Part shown: positions 7,752 through 14,813 of the stretch, piece after piece
Position numbering within the stretch: position 1 is the stretch's first letter
Layout: the number at the start of each line of letters is the position of its first letter
Source of the DNA: Streptomyces sp. NRRL F-6492
Lineage (GTDB): Bacteria; Actinomycetota; Actinomycetes; Streptomycetales; Streptomycetaceae
DNA: 39,770 bases
Assembly (NCBI RefSeq): GCF_001280125.1
Contig: NZ_LGEG01000249.1
Coordinates: forward strand, 1-39,770
Reading direction: 5' to 3'
Translations under genes and position numbers: made by a program
The notes under the pieces: generated by a model
What the model was told of the DNA's origin: nothing
Database searches by the model: none
What the model saw: only the letters and a program-made list of their open reading frames with translations

Positions 7752-9074
7752 TCAGCCGGGCTCGATCGTGTTGCGGAGGCCCGGGATCTTGAGGGTGCCG
7801 CCGAACTGGCCGGCCTGCTTGATCTTCACGTCGGTGAACCAGACGAGCGGGACGTCCAGCGGGGGCGGGGACTCCGGGCTGAAGGTGACCCGGACGAAGG
7901 GGAGGCCGAAGATGTTGCCCTTCAGCTCCTCCGTGTACATCGTCACCGTGCCGCCGGTGATGGTCGACGGACCGGCCTTGGGGTCGGCGGGAAGGGAGCG
8001 GACGTGGGCCTTGCGGCCCTCGGAGTGGGCCGTTATCTGGTGCAGGTCCTTGATCACCACGGTGCTCGCGGTGAACTTCAGCACCTTCTTGACCTTGCCG
8101 CCGTAGGTCTTCACCTCGACGATGCCGTGGTACTTCAGGCCCAGCAGATCGAGCTTCGAGCTCTCCAGGACCCACGGCTCGTCCGGGAGCAGCGGGACGC
8201 CGGGCTCCAGTTCGGCCGCCGCGAGCGCCGCGTCGTCGCGCTCGGGGCACGGGAAGCGGGGCTTGGCGCCCTCGGGTATGTCCTCGTCCTTCTTGGCGTC
8301 GAGGCCCTTCGCGCTCTCCGGCAGCTCCTCCGTCTTGGCACCGGCCTTCTCGGCCGCCTCGCGGATCGCGGCCTTCTTCTTCTCCGCGTCCGGGTCGGCG
8401 GCCGGCTTCGGGGCGTTGGTCGCCTTCGGCGCGGTGGCCGGGGCCGTCGGGGCGGAGGCCGTCGGGGCCGGGGTCGTCGGCGCCGCCGTCGTGGGCGTGG
8501 CCGTCGGGGTGGGCGCGGCGGTCGTGGGCGTGGCGGTCGCCTTCGGGCCGAGGCCGTCGAAGACGTCCTTCAGCGCGTCGCCCAGGCCCAGCGGGTCCAG
8601 CGGGTTCTTCGACTTCGTCGGCGTGGGTGTGGCCGTCGGGGTCGGCGTGGCGGCGGGCTTCGGAGCCGTGGTGGTCCGCACCCGCTGCGTGTTCGCCTGT
8701 CCGGTCGTCGTCGCGGTCGGCGTCGGCGTCGCGGTGGCGGAGGGGGTGCCGGAGGGAGTGGCCGAGGGGGACGCGGTCGCGGTCGCCGAGGGGGTGGCCG
8801 TCGGCTTCGCCGTCTCCTTCTCCGTCTCCGAGGCCTCCGGCGTCGGCTCGTCCGAGCGCGTCACGCAGGGGCCGGGGGCGAAGGGGATGTCCTTGTCGTC
8901 GGCGAGGGCGATCTTGGGCGTGAGGCCCATCCCCACGAACACCGCGGTCGGCATGGCGGCCAGCGCCATCGCCTTGCCCGCGGGGCCCTGGATCCTGTTC
9001 AGCAGCGACTTGCGTGGGGCCGCGTGGCGCGGTCCGCCCTTCGCGAGCGCCGGCTGGGTCTCGTCACCCCGCAC
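7752..9074 (-). CDS. Secreted or membrane-anchored Thr/Pro-rich protein, uncharacterised
   Basis: The GTG at 9074 (440 residues) has GGGAGG just upstream and overlaps the end of the DUF6114 gene by 11 bases; an ATG at 9095 is less well placed. A signal segment is clear: basic residues, then AMALAAMPTAVFVGMG, ending near KIALADD. Next come about 150 residues of low-complexity Thr/Pro/Ala (TPTPTAT-type), a likely cell-wall-spanning linker, then a charged helix (DAEKKKAAIREAAEKAG) and a C-terminal globular domain of about 180 residues with strand-like segments. Two cysteines (GPCVTR and RFPCPE) could pair outside the cell. Homologues have, as I recall, been labelled hydrogenase protein HypF; I see no HypF motif. 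Its place with DUF6114 and DUF6230 suggests a joint envelope function, which remains unknown. Confidence 0.75.
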   Translation of the reverse strand: MRGDETQPALAKGGPRHAAPRKSLLNRIQGPAGKAMALAAMPTAVFVGMGLTPKIALADDKDIPFAPGPCVTRSDEPTPEASETEKETAKPTATPSATATASPSATPSGTPSATATPTPTATTTGQANTQRVRTTTAPKPAATPTPTATPTPTKSKNPLDPLGLGDALKDVFDGLGPKATATPTTAAPTPTATPTTAAPTTPAPTASAPTAPATAPKATNAPKPAADPDAEKKKAAIREAAEKAGAKTEELPESAKGLDAKKDEDIPEGAKPRFPCPERDDAALAAAELEPGVPLLPDEPWVLESSKLDLLGLKYHGIVEVKTYGGKVKKVLKFTASTVVIKDLHQITAHSEGRKAHVRSLPADPKAGPSTITGGTVTMYTEELKGNIFGLPFVRVTFSPESPPPLDVPLVWFTDVKIKQAGQFGGTLKIPGLRNTIEPG

Positions 9075-9612
9075 TGTTCCTCCCGCCGTTGGCATCGAAC
9101 GTCTTGTGGGTCGCGTGGTGCTCCGGTCCGCGCTGCTCCGGGAGTCCGGCCGTCAGCACGGCCCCGGCCTCGGCGGGGGCCTCCGGCTCGGCGTCGTCCT
9201 CCGTGTCCACGGCCTCCTCGACCGGGGGCGCGGGCGCCCAGGCGATGGACATGGCGCCGCCGATCATGGAGAGCATGAACCCGATGACGAGGCCACCGAA
9301 GTTCGACACCGGGATGGAGACGAGCGCCAGGACGATCGCCGCGACGCCCGCGAAGACCCGGACGATGGGCTGGAACCACATCGTCAGTCCGAGCGTGATG
9401 AGCAGGACGCCGATGATCAGCGCACCCGCCCCGGCGGTCGTCGCCATGGCGAGGGTCATGTTCCCGAGACGCATGTCGCCGTACGGCAGATACGCGATGG
9501 GGACACCACCCAGCAGGGTGAGCAGTCCCGCCCAGAAGGGCCGGGTCTGCCTCCAGACCTTGAACCGCTTCTCCTTGGGGACTTCACGGGAAGCAGTGGG
9601 ATCGGCGCTCAT
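9064..9612 (-). CDS. DUF6114 family membrane protein
   Basis: The ATG at 9612 is preceded by AGGGAG; the product is 182 residues. A short basic N-terminus (PKEKRFKVWRQTRP) leads into about four hydrophobic spans: FWAGLLTLLGGVPIAYLPYG, TLAMATTAGAGALIIGVLLITLGL, VFAGVAAIVLALVSIPV and GLVIGFMLSMIGGAMSIAWAP. The tail of about 50 residues is acidic and Ala/Pro-rich. I recognise the DUF6114 family, which in Streptomyces usually sits beside a DUF6230 gene. Its 3' end overlaps the start of the secreted-protein gene, so the two are probably translationally coupled. The function is unknown; a membrane platform for the two exported neighbours is an inference only. Confidence 0.75.
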   Translation of the reverse strand: MSADPTASREVPKEKRFKVWRQTRPFWAGLLTLLGGVPIAYLPYGDMRLGNMTLAMATTAGAGALIIGVLLITLGLTMWFQPIVRVFAGVAAIVLALVSIPVSNFGGLVIGFMLSMIGGAMSIAWAPAPPVEEAVDTEDDAEPEAPAEAGAVLTAGLPEQRGPEHHATHKTFDANGGRNSAG

Positions 9613-9685
9613 GGAAACAGCTCCCTGGAAGCGGTCTTGCTGAGAAGAATTACTGAGAGACGGAGCCGCGGGCGCGCGGCCGTAC

Positions 9686-9714
9686 GGGCGGGGCCGCAAG
9701 GAACGACCCCGCCC
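9686..9714. terminator. Weak hairpin between DUF6230 and DUF6114 genes
   Basis: GGGCGGGG (9686-9693) pairs with CCCCGCCC (9707-9714) around a 13-nt loop in the 114-base gap. It could attenuate transcription or protect the 3' end of the upstream mRNA, making DUF6230 more abundant than DUF6114. The stem is short, so confidence is low. Confidence 0.35.
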
Positions 9715-9726
9715 ACCGGGCCGGTA

Positions 9727-10404
9727 CTAGCCGGCGAAGCACTCCTTGACACCGCGGTGCAGCGACAGCTTCAGGTCGGGAAGCTTGAAGGTGGCGGCGG
9801 TGGTGGCCCACGCCTTCTGCTCCACGTTCGACAGCACCGCGTGCTGGGCGCGCTGTCCGAAGCCGTACGGGTGCGCCTTCTTCTCGGTGCCGGGCTGGAT
9901 GCCGGGCTTGCTCTTGTCCTCGGCGTTGAGCGCGCCGGCGGCGACACCGATGTCGATGTTGGTGAACTCGGCGTCCGCCTTGAGGTCGGAGACGTCCAGG
10001 TAGATGCCCTTGGCGTAGACCTTGTCTTCCTTCTTGCCGGACTGCTCGGCCTTGGTACCGGCCGTCAGCTGCAGGGAGACCGGGCCGATGAACGGGACCT
10101 CGGGCGTCACGACGGACTGGCACATGGCCGTGATGTACGCCTCGGAGAAGCCCGAGACGGCGACCGGCGCGGCGATGTCCTCGCCCTTGAGGCCCTTGCC
10201 GTTGACGTAACTGCCGTACTGGACGAAGTCCCAGCCCTCGAGCTGCTTCGCCTTGACCTTGAACTCCTGGCCGGAAATCGCGAACGACGCGGCGAGCGCG
10301 CCCTGCGCCAGGCCGACGCCGATCGCCGCCGTGGCGACCACGCTGGGCACCATGACGACGGCGAAACGCTTCCATCTGGTCCCGCCACGAACCTGGGACT
10401 TCAT
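9727..10404 (-). CDS. DUF6230 family exported protein
   Basis: The ATG at 10404 has a strong AAGGAGGA site; the product is 225 residues. A basic N-terminus (SQVRGGTRWKRF) and a hydrophobic stretch at about 15-40 (VVMVPSVVATAAIGVGLAQGA) form a signal peptide or anchor. The exported part is strand-rich, with amphipathic segments such as DKVYAKGIYLDVSDLKADAEFTNIDIGVAAG, and has two cysteines (Cys95 and Cys222) that could form a disulfide. I recognise DUF6230; some homologues carry the label cholesterol esterase, but no GxSxG or other esterase motif is visible. It leads a three-gene minus-strand group with DUF6114 and the Thr/Pro-rich secreted protein, behind a long regulatory-looking region. Confidence 0.8.
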   Translation of the reverse strand: MKSQVRGGTRWKRFAVVMVPSVVATAAIGVGLAQGALAASFAISGQEFKVKAKQLEGWDFVQYGSYVNGKGLKGEDIAAPVAVSGFSEAYITAMCQSVVTPEVPFIGPVSLQLTAGTKAEQSGKKEDKVYAKGIYLDVSDLKADAEFTNIDIGVAAGALNAEDKSKPGIQPGTEKKAHPYGFGQRAQHAVLSNVEQKAWATTAATFKLPDLKLSLHRGVKECFAG

Positions 10405-10420
10405 GAGAATCCTCCTTCTC
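10405..10420 (-). promoter_or_regulatory. Ribosome site inside a small inverted repeat before the DUF6230 gene
   Basis: On the minus strand GAGAA and TTCTC flank the GGAGGA ribosome site directly before the ATG. A 5-bp stem would place the site in its loop. Such a small hairpin is weak and may be chance. Confidence 0.3.
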
Positions 10421-10757
10421 GGACGTACATCTCCAGAAGGGGCGTGGGCCCGATCTGCGATGGGAGAAGAGCTACGTCCTCGGGAAGGAGAGCGCCGGGG
10501 CGTCGAACGACGCGCTGCGTGTCCGAGTCACCGGCGATCACCCCCGAGCGACAACCATGGGCCACGCGGTGCGCGTGACCTGATTGGACAGGCCCCGTTC
10601 GGTGAGAGCGGGAACCCCCCTGTCCACGACCGACGCCGGAGCGCCGGTCCGCCCGGTGGGGACCCTCTCCGCGGCCCCGGTTGGTTGCCGGGGTCGTGCG
10701 GTTCGGACCGAGCGTGGCCGATCGTGGTCCATTCCGGGCGCCCGCACAAGGGGGTTC

Positions 10758-10773
10758 GTTACTGGCTAGTAAC
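10758..10773. promoter_or_regulatory. Palindrome GTTACT-GGCT-AGTAAC, putative operator
   Basis: Perfect 6-bp arms flank a 4-bp centre, in a region about 350 bases upstream of the DUF6230 start. It is AT-rich compared with its surroundings and matches the size expected for a TetR-type operator. A second site with the same TTACT/AGTAA arms lies 130 bases away. The bound regulator is unknown. Confidence 0.5.
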
Positions 10774-10888
10774 GGGTGGATAACCGCGACGTGGCGAGAC
10801 GGGACCGAACGGGCACACAGGGTGCGTTCGAAGGGTGGGGAATGTCGGGAGATCGACGGACGAACCAGGGCAGAACGCCGGGTTCGAT

Positions 10889-10901
10889 TTACTGCAAGTA
10901 A
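10889..10901. promoter_or_regulatory. Second TTACT-GCA-AGTAA palindrome, putative operator
   Basis: Five-bp arms identical to the core of the 10758 site flank a 3-bp centre. It lies immediately beside the large hairpin at 10904. Apart from these sites and the hairpins, the 600 bases between 10405 and 11004 hold no gene that I can support. Confidence 0.45.
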
Positions 10902-10903
10902 CA

Positions 10904-10941
10904 GCGGCCGCGATTACCAAGTTTTGGTAAAGCGCGGCCGC
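10904..10941. terminator. Large hairpin downstream of the thioredoxin/TPR gene
   Basis: GCGGCCGCG (10904-10912) pairs with CGCGGCCGC (10933-10941), and TTACCAA (10914-10920) with TTGGTAA (10924-10930), around a 3-nt loop with a small internal bulge. It lies 64 bases past the stop of the minus-strand thioredoxin gene. A smaller hairpin (CGGGAC/GTCCCG, 10984-10998) directly follows that stop. Termination is the likely role; the TTACCAA part is operator-like. Confidence 0.55.
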
Positions 10942-11004
10942 CGTTTGTCACTCCGCTGCCAAATCGCCGGGCGATCAGGCGCACGGGACGAGGTCCCGGA
11001 GGCC

Positions 11005-11973
11005 TCAGAACAGCACGCGGGCGAGGGCCTGTCGGGCCGCCGTCACGCGCGGGTCGTCGGCGCCGATCACCTCGAACAGCTCCAGGAGCCGCAGCCGCAC
11101 CGCGTTCCGGTCCTCACCGGCCGTGCGGCGCACGGTCTCCACCAGGCGCCCGAAGGCGTCCTGCACGTGGCCGCCCGCCAGATCGAGGTCGGCGGCGGCG
11201 AGCTGCGCGGTGACGTCGGCCGGATTGTCGGCGGCGTTCCTGCGGACGGCGCCCGGGTCCAGGTCCTGCACGCGGGTGAGGAGTTCGGCCTGCGCGAGGC
11301 CGAGCTTGGCCTCCGGGTGGGCCGGGTCGTCGGCGAGCACGTTCTTGTACGCCTGGACGGCGCCGGCCAGGTCGCCCGCGTCGAGCGCGGCCATCGCCGC
11401 TTCGAGGAGGGAGTCGTACGGGCCGGCGGGCCGCTCGGCGACGGGGGCCGAGGGGTCGGCGTCCGCGTCCACGGCGATGCCGGTGAGGCCGAAGCGCTCC
11501 TCGCCGACCGCGATCAGCTGGTCGAGGGTCTCGCGGATCTGGGCCTCGGGCACCGCGCCCTGGAAGAGCGGCAGCGCCTGACCGGCGACCACCGCGAAAA
11601 CGGCCGGAATTCCCTGGATGCCGAACTGCTGCATCAGCATCTGGTTGGCGTCGACGTCGATCTTCGCGAGCAGGAAGCGGCCGTGGTACTCGACGGCGAG
11701 CCGCTCCAAGAGGGGGCCGAGCTGCTTGCAGGGCTCGCACCACTCGGCCCAGAAGTCGAGGACGACCGGGACCTCGGCGGAACGCTGGAGCACATCGCGC
11801 TCGAAGCCCGCCTCGTCGACGTCGATCACCAGGGCGGACGGGGGCACGGCGGCCGTTCCGCCCTGCCGGGCGGCTTCGGCGCGCGCCTGCTCCGCCTTCG
11901 CCTTGGCCTCTCCGGCCGCCTTCACCGCGGCGAGGTCGACGACGCCGCTCATGGACATGTTTCGGGGCTGCAT
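11005..11973 (-). CDS. Thioredoxin-fold protein with C-terminal TPR-like domain (YbbN/CnoX type)
   Basis: The ATG at 11973 follows GGGGGAGG with 8 bases spacing; the product is 322 residues. After a charged N-terminal helix of about 45 residues comes a thioredoxin domain with FWAEWCEPCKQ, active site Cys79-Glu-Pro-Cys82, and the cis-proline segment GIQGIPAVFAV. Residues from about 190 on are helical and resemble the tetratricopeptide region of E. coli YbbN/CnoX, a redox co-chaperone (family knowledge): SLLEAAMAALDAGDLAGAVQAYKNVL is TPR-like. Both cysteines are present, whereas E. coli YbbN lacks one, so disulfide reduction is possible. It has no signal peptide and should be cytosolic. It is divergent from the tetR gene and shares its intergenic region. 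Confidence 0.88.
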   Translation of the reverse strand: MQPRNMSMSGVVDLAAVKAAGEAKAKAEQARAEAARQGGTAAVPPSALVIDVDEAGFERDVLQRSAEVPVVLDFWAEWCEPCKQLGPLLERLAVEYHGRFLLAKIDVDANQMLMQQFGIQGIPAVFAVVAGQALPLFQGAVPEAQIRETLDQLIAVGEERFGLTGIAVDADADPSAPVAERPAGPYDSLLEAAMAALDAGDLAGAVQAYKNVLADDPAHPEAKLGLAQAELLTRVQDLDPGAVRRNAADNPADVTAQLAAADLDLAGGHVQDAFGRLVETVRRTAGEDRNAVRLRLLELFEVIGADDPRVTAARQALARVLF

Positions 11974-12156
11974 GGCTACATCCTCCCCCTTCCGCGCGCG
12001 TAACCGTTAAGCCGTGGCCGAACCGCGCCGTCCACCCGCCTCCCGCCGGTGTGCGAGACGTGTGGACGCCACGGTTCCTCGTCTTCTGTTGTCCGCCGGT
12101 TCGCACCGGGTCCCCACCCGGTGCCGTGGTTGTCGCTCGGGCCGCTCAAAGCCTTT

Positions 12157-12173
12157 CGCTACGAGTCGTAGCG
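12157..12173. promoter_or_regulatory. Palindrome CGCTACGA-G-TCGTAGCG, putative TetR operator
   Basis: Perfect 8-bp arms around a single central base lie between the divergent thioredoxin/TPR and tetR genes, about 110 bases before the tetR start and 184 before the thioredoxin start. Its length and symmetry suit a TetR dimer, so autoregulation by the adjacent TetR protein is the simplest reading. Confidence 0.55.
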
Positions 12174-12246
12174 TAACTGGCGGGACGGAGGCGGCGGGAG
12201 GGCGCACGGCCGATCCGTACGGTGAACTGCCTCACATCACGGCCCT

Positions 12247-12275
12247 CTGGCGCCGTACCTACCGGCGGGTATGGT
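12247..12275 (+). promoter_or_regulatory. Putative tetR promoter giving a leaderless mRNA
   Basis: TATGGT at 12270-12275 is a good -10 box, with CTGGCG 17 bases upstream as a weak -35. Only 8 bases separate the -10 box from the ATG at 12284 and no Shine-Dalgarno sequence is visible, so transcription probably starts at the start codon. Confidence 0.45.
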
Positions 12276-12283
12276 CGTCGTCC

Positions 12284-12919
12284 ATGTGCAGCCGTACCAA
12301 CCCCCGCAGCAGCCGTACCGGGCGCCCCCGCTCCACCGAGGCCGACGAGGCCATCCTGGAGGCGACCCGCGCGGCCCTGGTCGAGCTGGGCTGGTCCAAG
12401 CTCACGATGGGGGACGTCGCCGGCCGCGCCGGGGTCGCGAAGACGACCCTCTACCGCCGCTGGGCCAACAAGAGCGAGCTCGTGGTGGACGCGGTCGCCG
12501 TCCTCTTCGACGAGCTCGAACTCCCCGACCTGGGCTCGCTCCGGGCCGACATCGAGCACGTGGTGCTCCAGTTCGCGGCGCTCCTGGAGCGCCCCGAGAC
12601 CAAGACGGCGCTGATGGCGGTGGTCGCCGAGTCGACCCGGGACGAGCCGCTGCGCGAGCGCATCCGCGCCTCCATCGTCGACCGCCAGAAGCGGCTCGTC
12701 ATGGAGGGCCGGATGCGGGCGCAGCGGCGCGGCGAACTCCCGGCCGACCGCGACCTGCCGGCCGTCGGCGCCACCGACGACCTGATCTTCGACGTGATCG
12801 CGGGCGCGGTCGTGCACCGCGCCCTGGTCAGCGCCGAGCCGGTGGACGAGCCGTGGGTGGCGCGCCTGTCGGCCCTCCTGGTGGGGGGCCTGGGCGCGGC
12901 GGCGGCCGCCGGGAGCTGA
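12284..12919 (+). CDS. TetR family transcriptional regulator
   Basis: I chose the ATG at 12284 (211 residues), which puts the DNA-binding domain at the usual distance from the N-terminus; longer readings extend into non-coding sequence. A basic arm (RSSRTGRPRSTEADEAIL) precedes the TetR_N domain, with LTMGDVAGRAGVAKTTLYRRW at 40-60 as the helix-turn-helix. The helical ligand-binding domain follows, with several Arg/Glu-rich helices. The ligand cannot be read from sequence. A palindrome at 12157 is a candidate operator shared with the divergent thioredoxin/TPR gene. A hairpin separates it from the convergent icmA gene; regulation of the nearby acyl-CoA genes is possible but unsupported. Confidence 0.9.
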   Translation: MCSRTNPRSSRTGRPRSTEADEAILEATRAALVELGWSKLTMGDVAGRAGVAKTTLYRRWANKSELVVDAVAVLFDELELPDLGSLRADIEHVVLQFAALLERPETKTALMAVVAESTRDEPLRERIRASIVDRQKRLVMEGRMRAQRRGELPADRDLPAVGATDDLIFDVIAGAVVHRALVSAEPVDEPWVARLSALLVGGLGAAAAAGS

Positions 12920-12938
12920 GCCGCGCACGGACGCGTGA

Positions 12939-12968
12939 GGGGCGGTACGGGACCTCCCGTACCGCCCC
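12939..12968. terminator. Bidirectional hairpin terminator between tetR and icmA
   Basis: A perfect 13-bp stem (12939-12951 with 12956-12968) with an ACCT loop lies 19 bases after tetR and 61 bases past the end of icmA. Two decayed copies of its 3' arm (CCGTGCCGCCCC, CGTACCGCCCC) follow before icmA. Confidence 0.85.
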
Positions 12969-13029
12969 TGCCGGCTTCCCGTGCCGCCCCGTCGGCCCCT
13001 CGTACCGCCCCTGTCGCGTGTCGGGCGCC

Positions 13030-14730
13030 TCAGAAGCCGGGGGGCTCCGTGTAGACGCCCCACTCGTCGCGCAGGGCGTCGCAGATCTCGCCGAGGGTGG
13101 CCTCGGCGCGGACGGCCTCCAGCATGGGCGCGATCGTGTTCGAGCCGTCGCGGGCGGCGGTCAGCATCGCGTCGAGCGAGGCGCGGACCTCGGCGTCGTC
13201 CCGGCGGCCCTTGCGCTCGCCGAGGACGCGGACCTGTTCCCGCTCGACCTCGTGGCTGACGCGGAGGATCTCCAGGTCGCCGGTGACGGAGCCGTGGTGG
13301 GCGTTGACGCCGACGACCCGCTTGTCGCCCTTCTCCAGGGCGCGCTGGTACCGGAAGGCGGACTCGGCGATCTCGCCGGTGAACCAGCCGTCCTCGATGC
13401 CGCGCAGGATGCCCGAGGTGATCGGCCCGATCGGGTGCCGCCCGTCCGGGTGGGCAAGGCGGCCGCGCTCCCCGATCCGCTCGAAGATCTTCTCGGCGTC
13501 GGCCTCGATGCGGTCGGTGAGCTGCTCGACGTACCAGGAACCGCCCAGCGGGTCCGCGACGTTGGCGACGCCGGTCTCCTCCATGAGCACCTGCTGGGTG
13601 CGCAGCGCGATCTCGGCGGCCTGCTCGCTGGGGAGCGCGAGGGTCTCGTCGAGGGCGTTGGTGTGGAGGGAGTTGGTGCCGCCGAGGACGGCGGAGAGGG
13701 CCTCGACGGCGGTCCGCACGACGTTGTTGTAGGGCTGCTGGGCGGTGAGGGAGACGCCGGCGGTCTGGGTGTGGAAGCGGAGCCACTGCGCCTTGTCGGT
13801 CTTCGCGCCGTACGTCTCCTTCATCCAGCGGGCCCAGATGCGGCGGGCGGCGCGGAACTTGGCGATCTCCTCGAAGAAGTCGAGGTGCGCGTCGAAGAAG
13901 AAGGAGAGGCCGGGGGCGAAGACGTCGACGTCCAGGCCGCGGGAGAGGCCGAGTTCGACGTAGCCGAAGCCGTCGGCGAGGGTGTACGCCAGCTCCTGCG
14001 CGGCCGTCGCCCCGGCCTCGCGGATGTGGTAGCCGGAGACGGAGAGCGGCTTGTACGCGGGGATCTCCGCCGCGCAGTGCTCCATCAGGTCGCCGATGAG
14101 GCGCAGATGGGGCTCGGGCTCGAAGAGCCACTCCTTCTGCGCGATGTACTCCTTGAAGATGTCGGTCTGGAGCGTGCCGTTGAGCACGGCCGGGTCGACG
14201 CCCTGGCGCTCGGCGGCGACCAGGTACATGCAGAAGACCGGGACGGCGGGCCCGGAGATCGTCATGGACGTGGTGACGTCGCCGAGCGGGATGCCCTCGA
14301 AGAGGACCTCCATGTCGGCGGCGGAGTCGACGGCGACGCCGCAGTGGCCGACCTCACCGAGGGAGCGGGGGTCGTCGGAGTCGCGGCCCATGAGGGTGGG
14401 CATGTCGAAGGCGACGGAGAGGCCGCCGCCGCCGGCGGCCAGGATCATCTTGTACCGCTCGTTGGTCTGCTCGGCGTTGCCGAAGCCGGCGAACTGGCGG
14501 ATGGTCCAGGTCCGGCCGCGGTAGCCGGTCGGGTGGAGCCCCCGGGTGAAGGGGTACTCGCCGGGCCAGCCGATGCGCTCGAACCCCTCGTAGGTGTCGC
14601 CGGGCCGGGGGCCGTAGACGGGCTCGACGGCGTCGCCGGAGAGCGTGGTGAAGTCGGCGTCCCGCTTGCGGGCCGTGTCGTAGCGGGCCTGCCAGCGACG
14701 GCGGCCTTCCTCGATGGCGTCAGCGTCCAT
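13030..14730 (-). CDS. icmA: Isobutyryl-CoA mutase large (substrate-binding) subunit
   Basis: With a separate B12-binding small subunit (IcmB) it interconverts isobutyryl-CoA and n-butyryl-CoA. The 566-residue length equals that of known Streptomyces IcmA. It aligns with the TIM-barrel chain of methylmalonyl-CoA mutase, but the two residues that hold the substrate carboxylate there (Tyr89 and Arg207 of the P. shermanii enzyme) are here Phe80 (TIRQFAGFG) and Gln198 (EYIAQKE), the signature of isobutyryl-CoA mutase. The C-terminal cobalamin domain (DxHxxG) is absent, as expected. No icmB lies in the window, so the small subunit must be elsewhere; MeaB at 21879 is the likely chaperone. The gene starts 11 bases from a perfect 18-bp palindrome. 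No good ribosome site precedes the ATG. Confidence 0.95.
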   Translation of the reverse strand: MDADAIEEGRRRWQARYDTARKRDADFTTLSGDAVEPVYGPRPGDTYEGFERIGWPGEYPFTRGLHPTGYRGRTWTIRQFAGFGNAEQTNERYKMILAAGGGGLSVAFDMPTLMGRDSDDPRSLGEVGHCGVAVDSAADMEVLFEGIPLGDVTTSMTISGPAVPVFCMYLVAAERQGVDPAVLNGTLQTDIFKEYIAQKEWLFEPEPHLRLIGDLMEHCAAEIPAYKPLSVSGYHIREAGATAAQELAYTLADGFGYVELGLSRGLDVDVFAPGLSFFFDAHLDFFEEIAKFRAARRIWARWMKETYGAKTDKAQWLRFHTQTAGVSLTAQQPYNNVVRTAVEALSAVLGGTNSLHTNALDETLALPSEQAAEIALRTQQVLMEETGVANVADPLGGSWYVEQLTDRIEADAEKIFERIGERGRLAHPDGRHPIGPITSGILRGIEDGWFTGEIAESAFRYQRALEKGDKRVVGVNAHHGSVTGDLEILRVSHEVEREQVRVLGERKGRRDDAEVRASLDAMLTAARDGSNTIAPMLEAVRAEATLGEICDALRDEWGVYTEPPGF

Positions 14731-14740
14731 GTCCCAAATT

Positions 14741-14758
14741 TACTAGGACGTCCTAGTA
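14741..14758. promoter_or_regulatory. Perfect palindrome TACTAGGACGTCCTAGTA, putative icmA operator
   Basis: An exact 18-bp palindrome ends 11 bases upstream of the icmA ATG. On the minus strand its end reads TAGTAAAT, a possible -10 box, so a protein bound here would block transcription start. It is the longest gap-free perfect palindrome I found in the window. The regulator is unknown. Confidence 0.65.
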
Positions 14759-14773
14759 CATGTCGACGGCAGA

Positions 14774-14795
14774 CCCCGCGCGGCGTGGCGCGGGG
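14774..14795. terminator. Hairpin between DUF3817 gene and icmA
   Basis: CCCCGCGC (14774-14781) pairs with GCGCGGGG (14788-14795) around a 6-nt loop, 18 bases past the DUF3817 stop. It would insulate icmA and its palindrome from upstream transcription. Confidence 0.5.
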
Positions 14796-14813
14796 CGGGG
14801 TGCCGCGAAGGGA

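Noticed and set aside
7752..9074. Hydrogenase maturation protein HypF
   Set aside because: No acylphosphatase, zinc-finger or carbamoyltransferase motif; the protein has a signal peptide and a Thr/Pro linker.
7212..9278. Long plus-strand frame through the hypothetical and secreted-protein genes
   Set aside because: It crosses two gene boundaries and is built of Arg/Gly runs; the minus-strand genes have ribosome sites and sensible domains.
9727..10404. Cholesterol esterase
   Set aside because: No GxSxG motif or hydrolase fold is visible.
10405..11004. A protein-coding gene in the 600-base gap (a plus-strand frame covers it)
   Set aside because: The frame has no ribosome site, reads antisense into the thioredoxin gene and crosses palindromes and hairpins.
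13030..14730. Methylmalonyl-CoA mutase large subunit
   Set aside because: The carboxylate-binding Tyr and Arg are replaced by Phe80 and Gln198, as in isobutyryl-CoA mutase.
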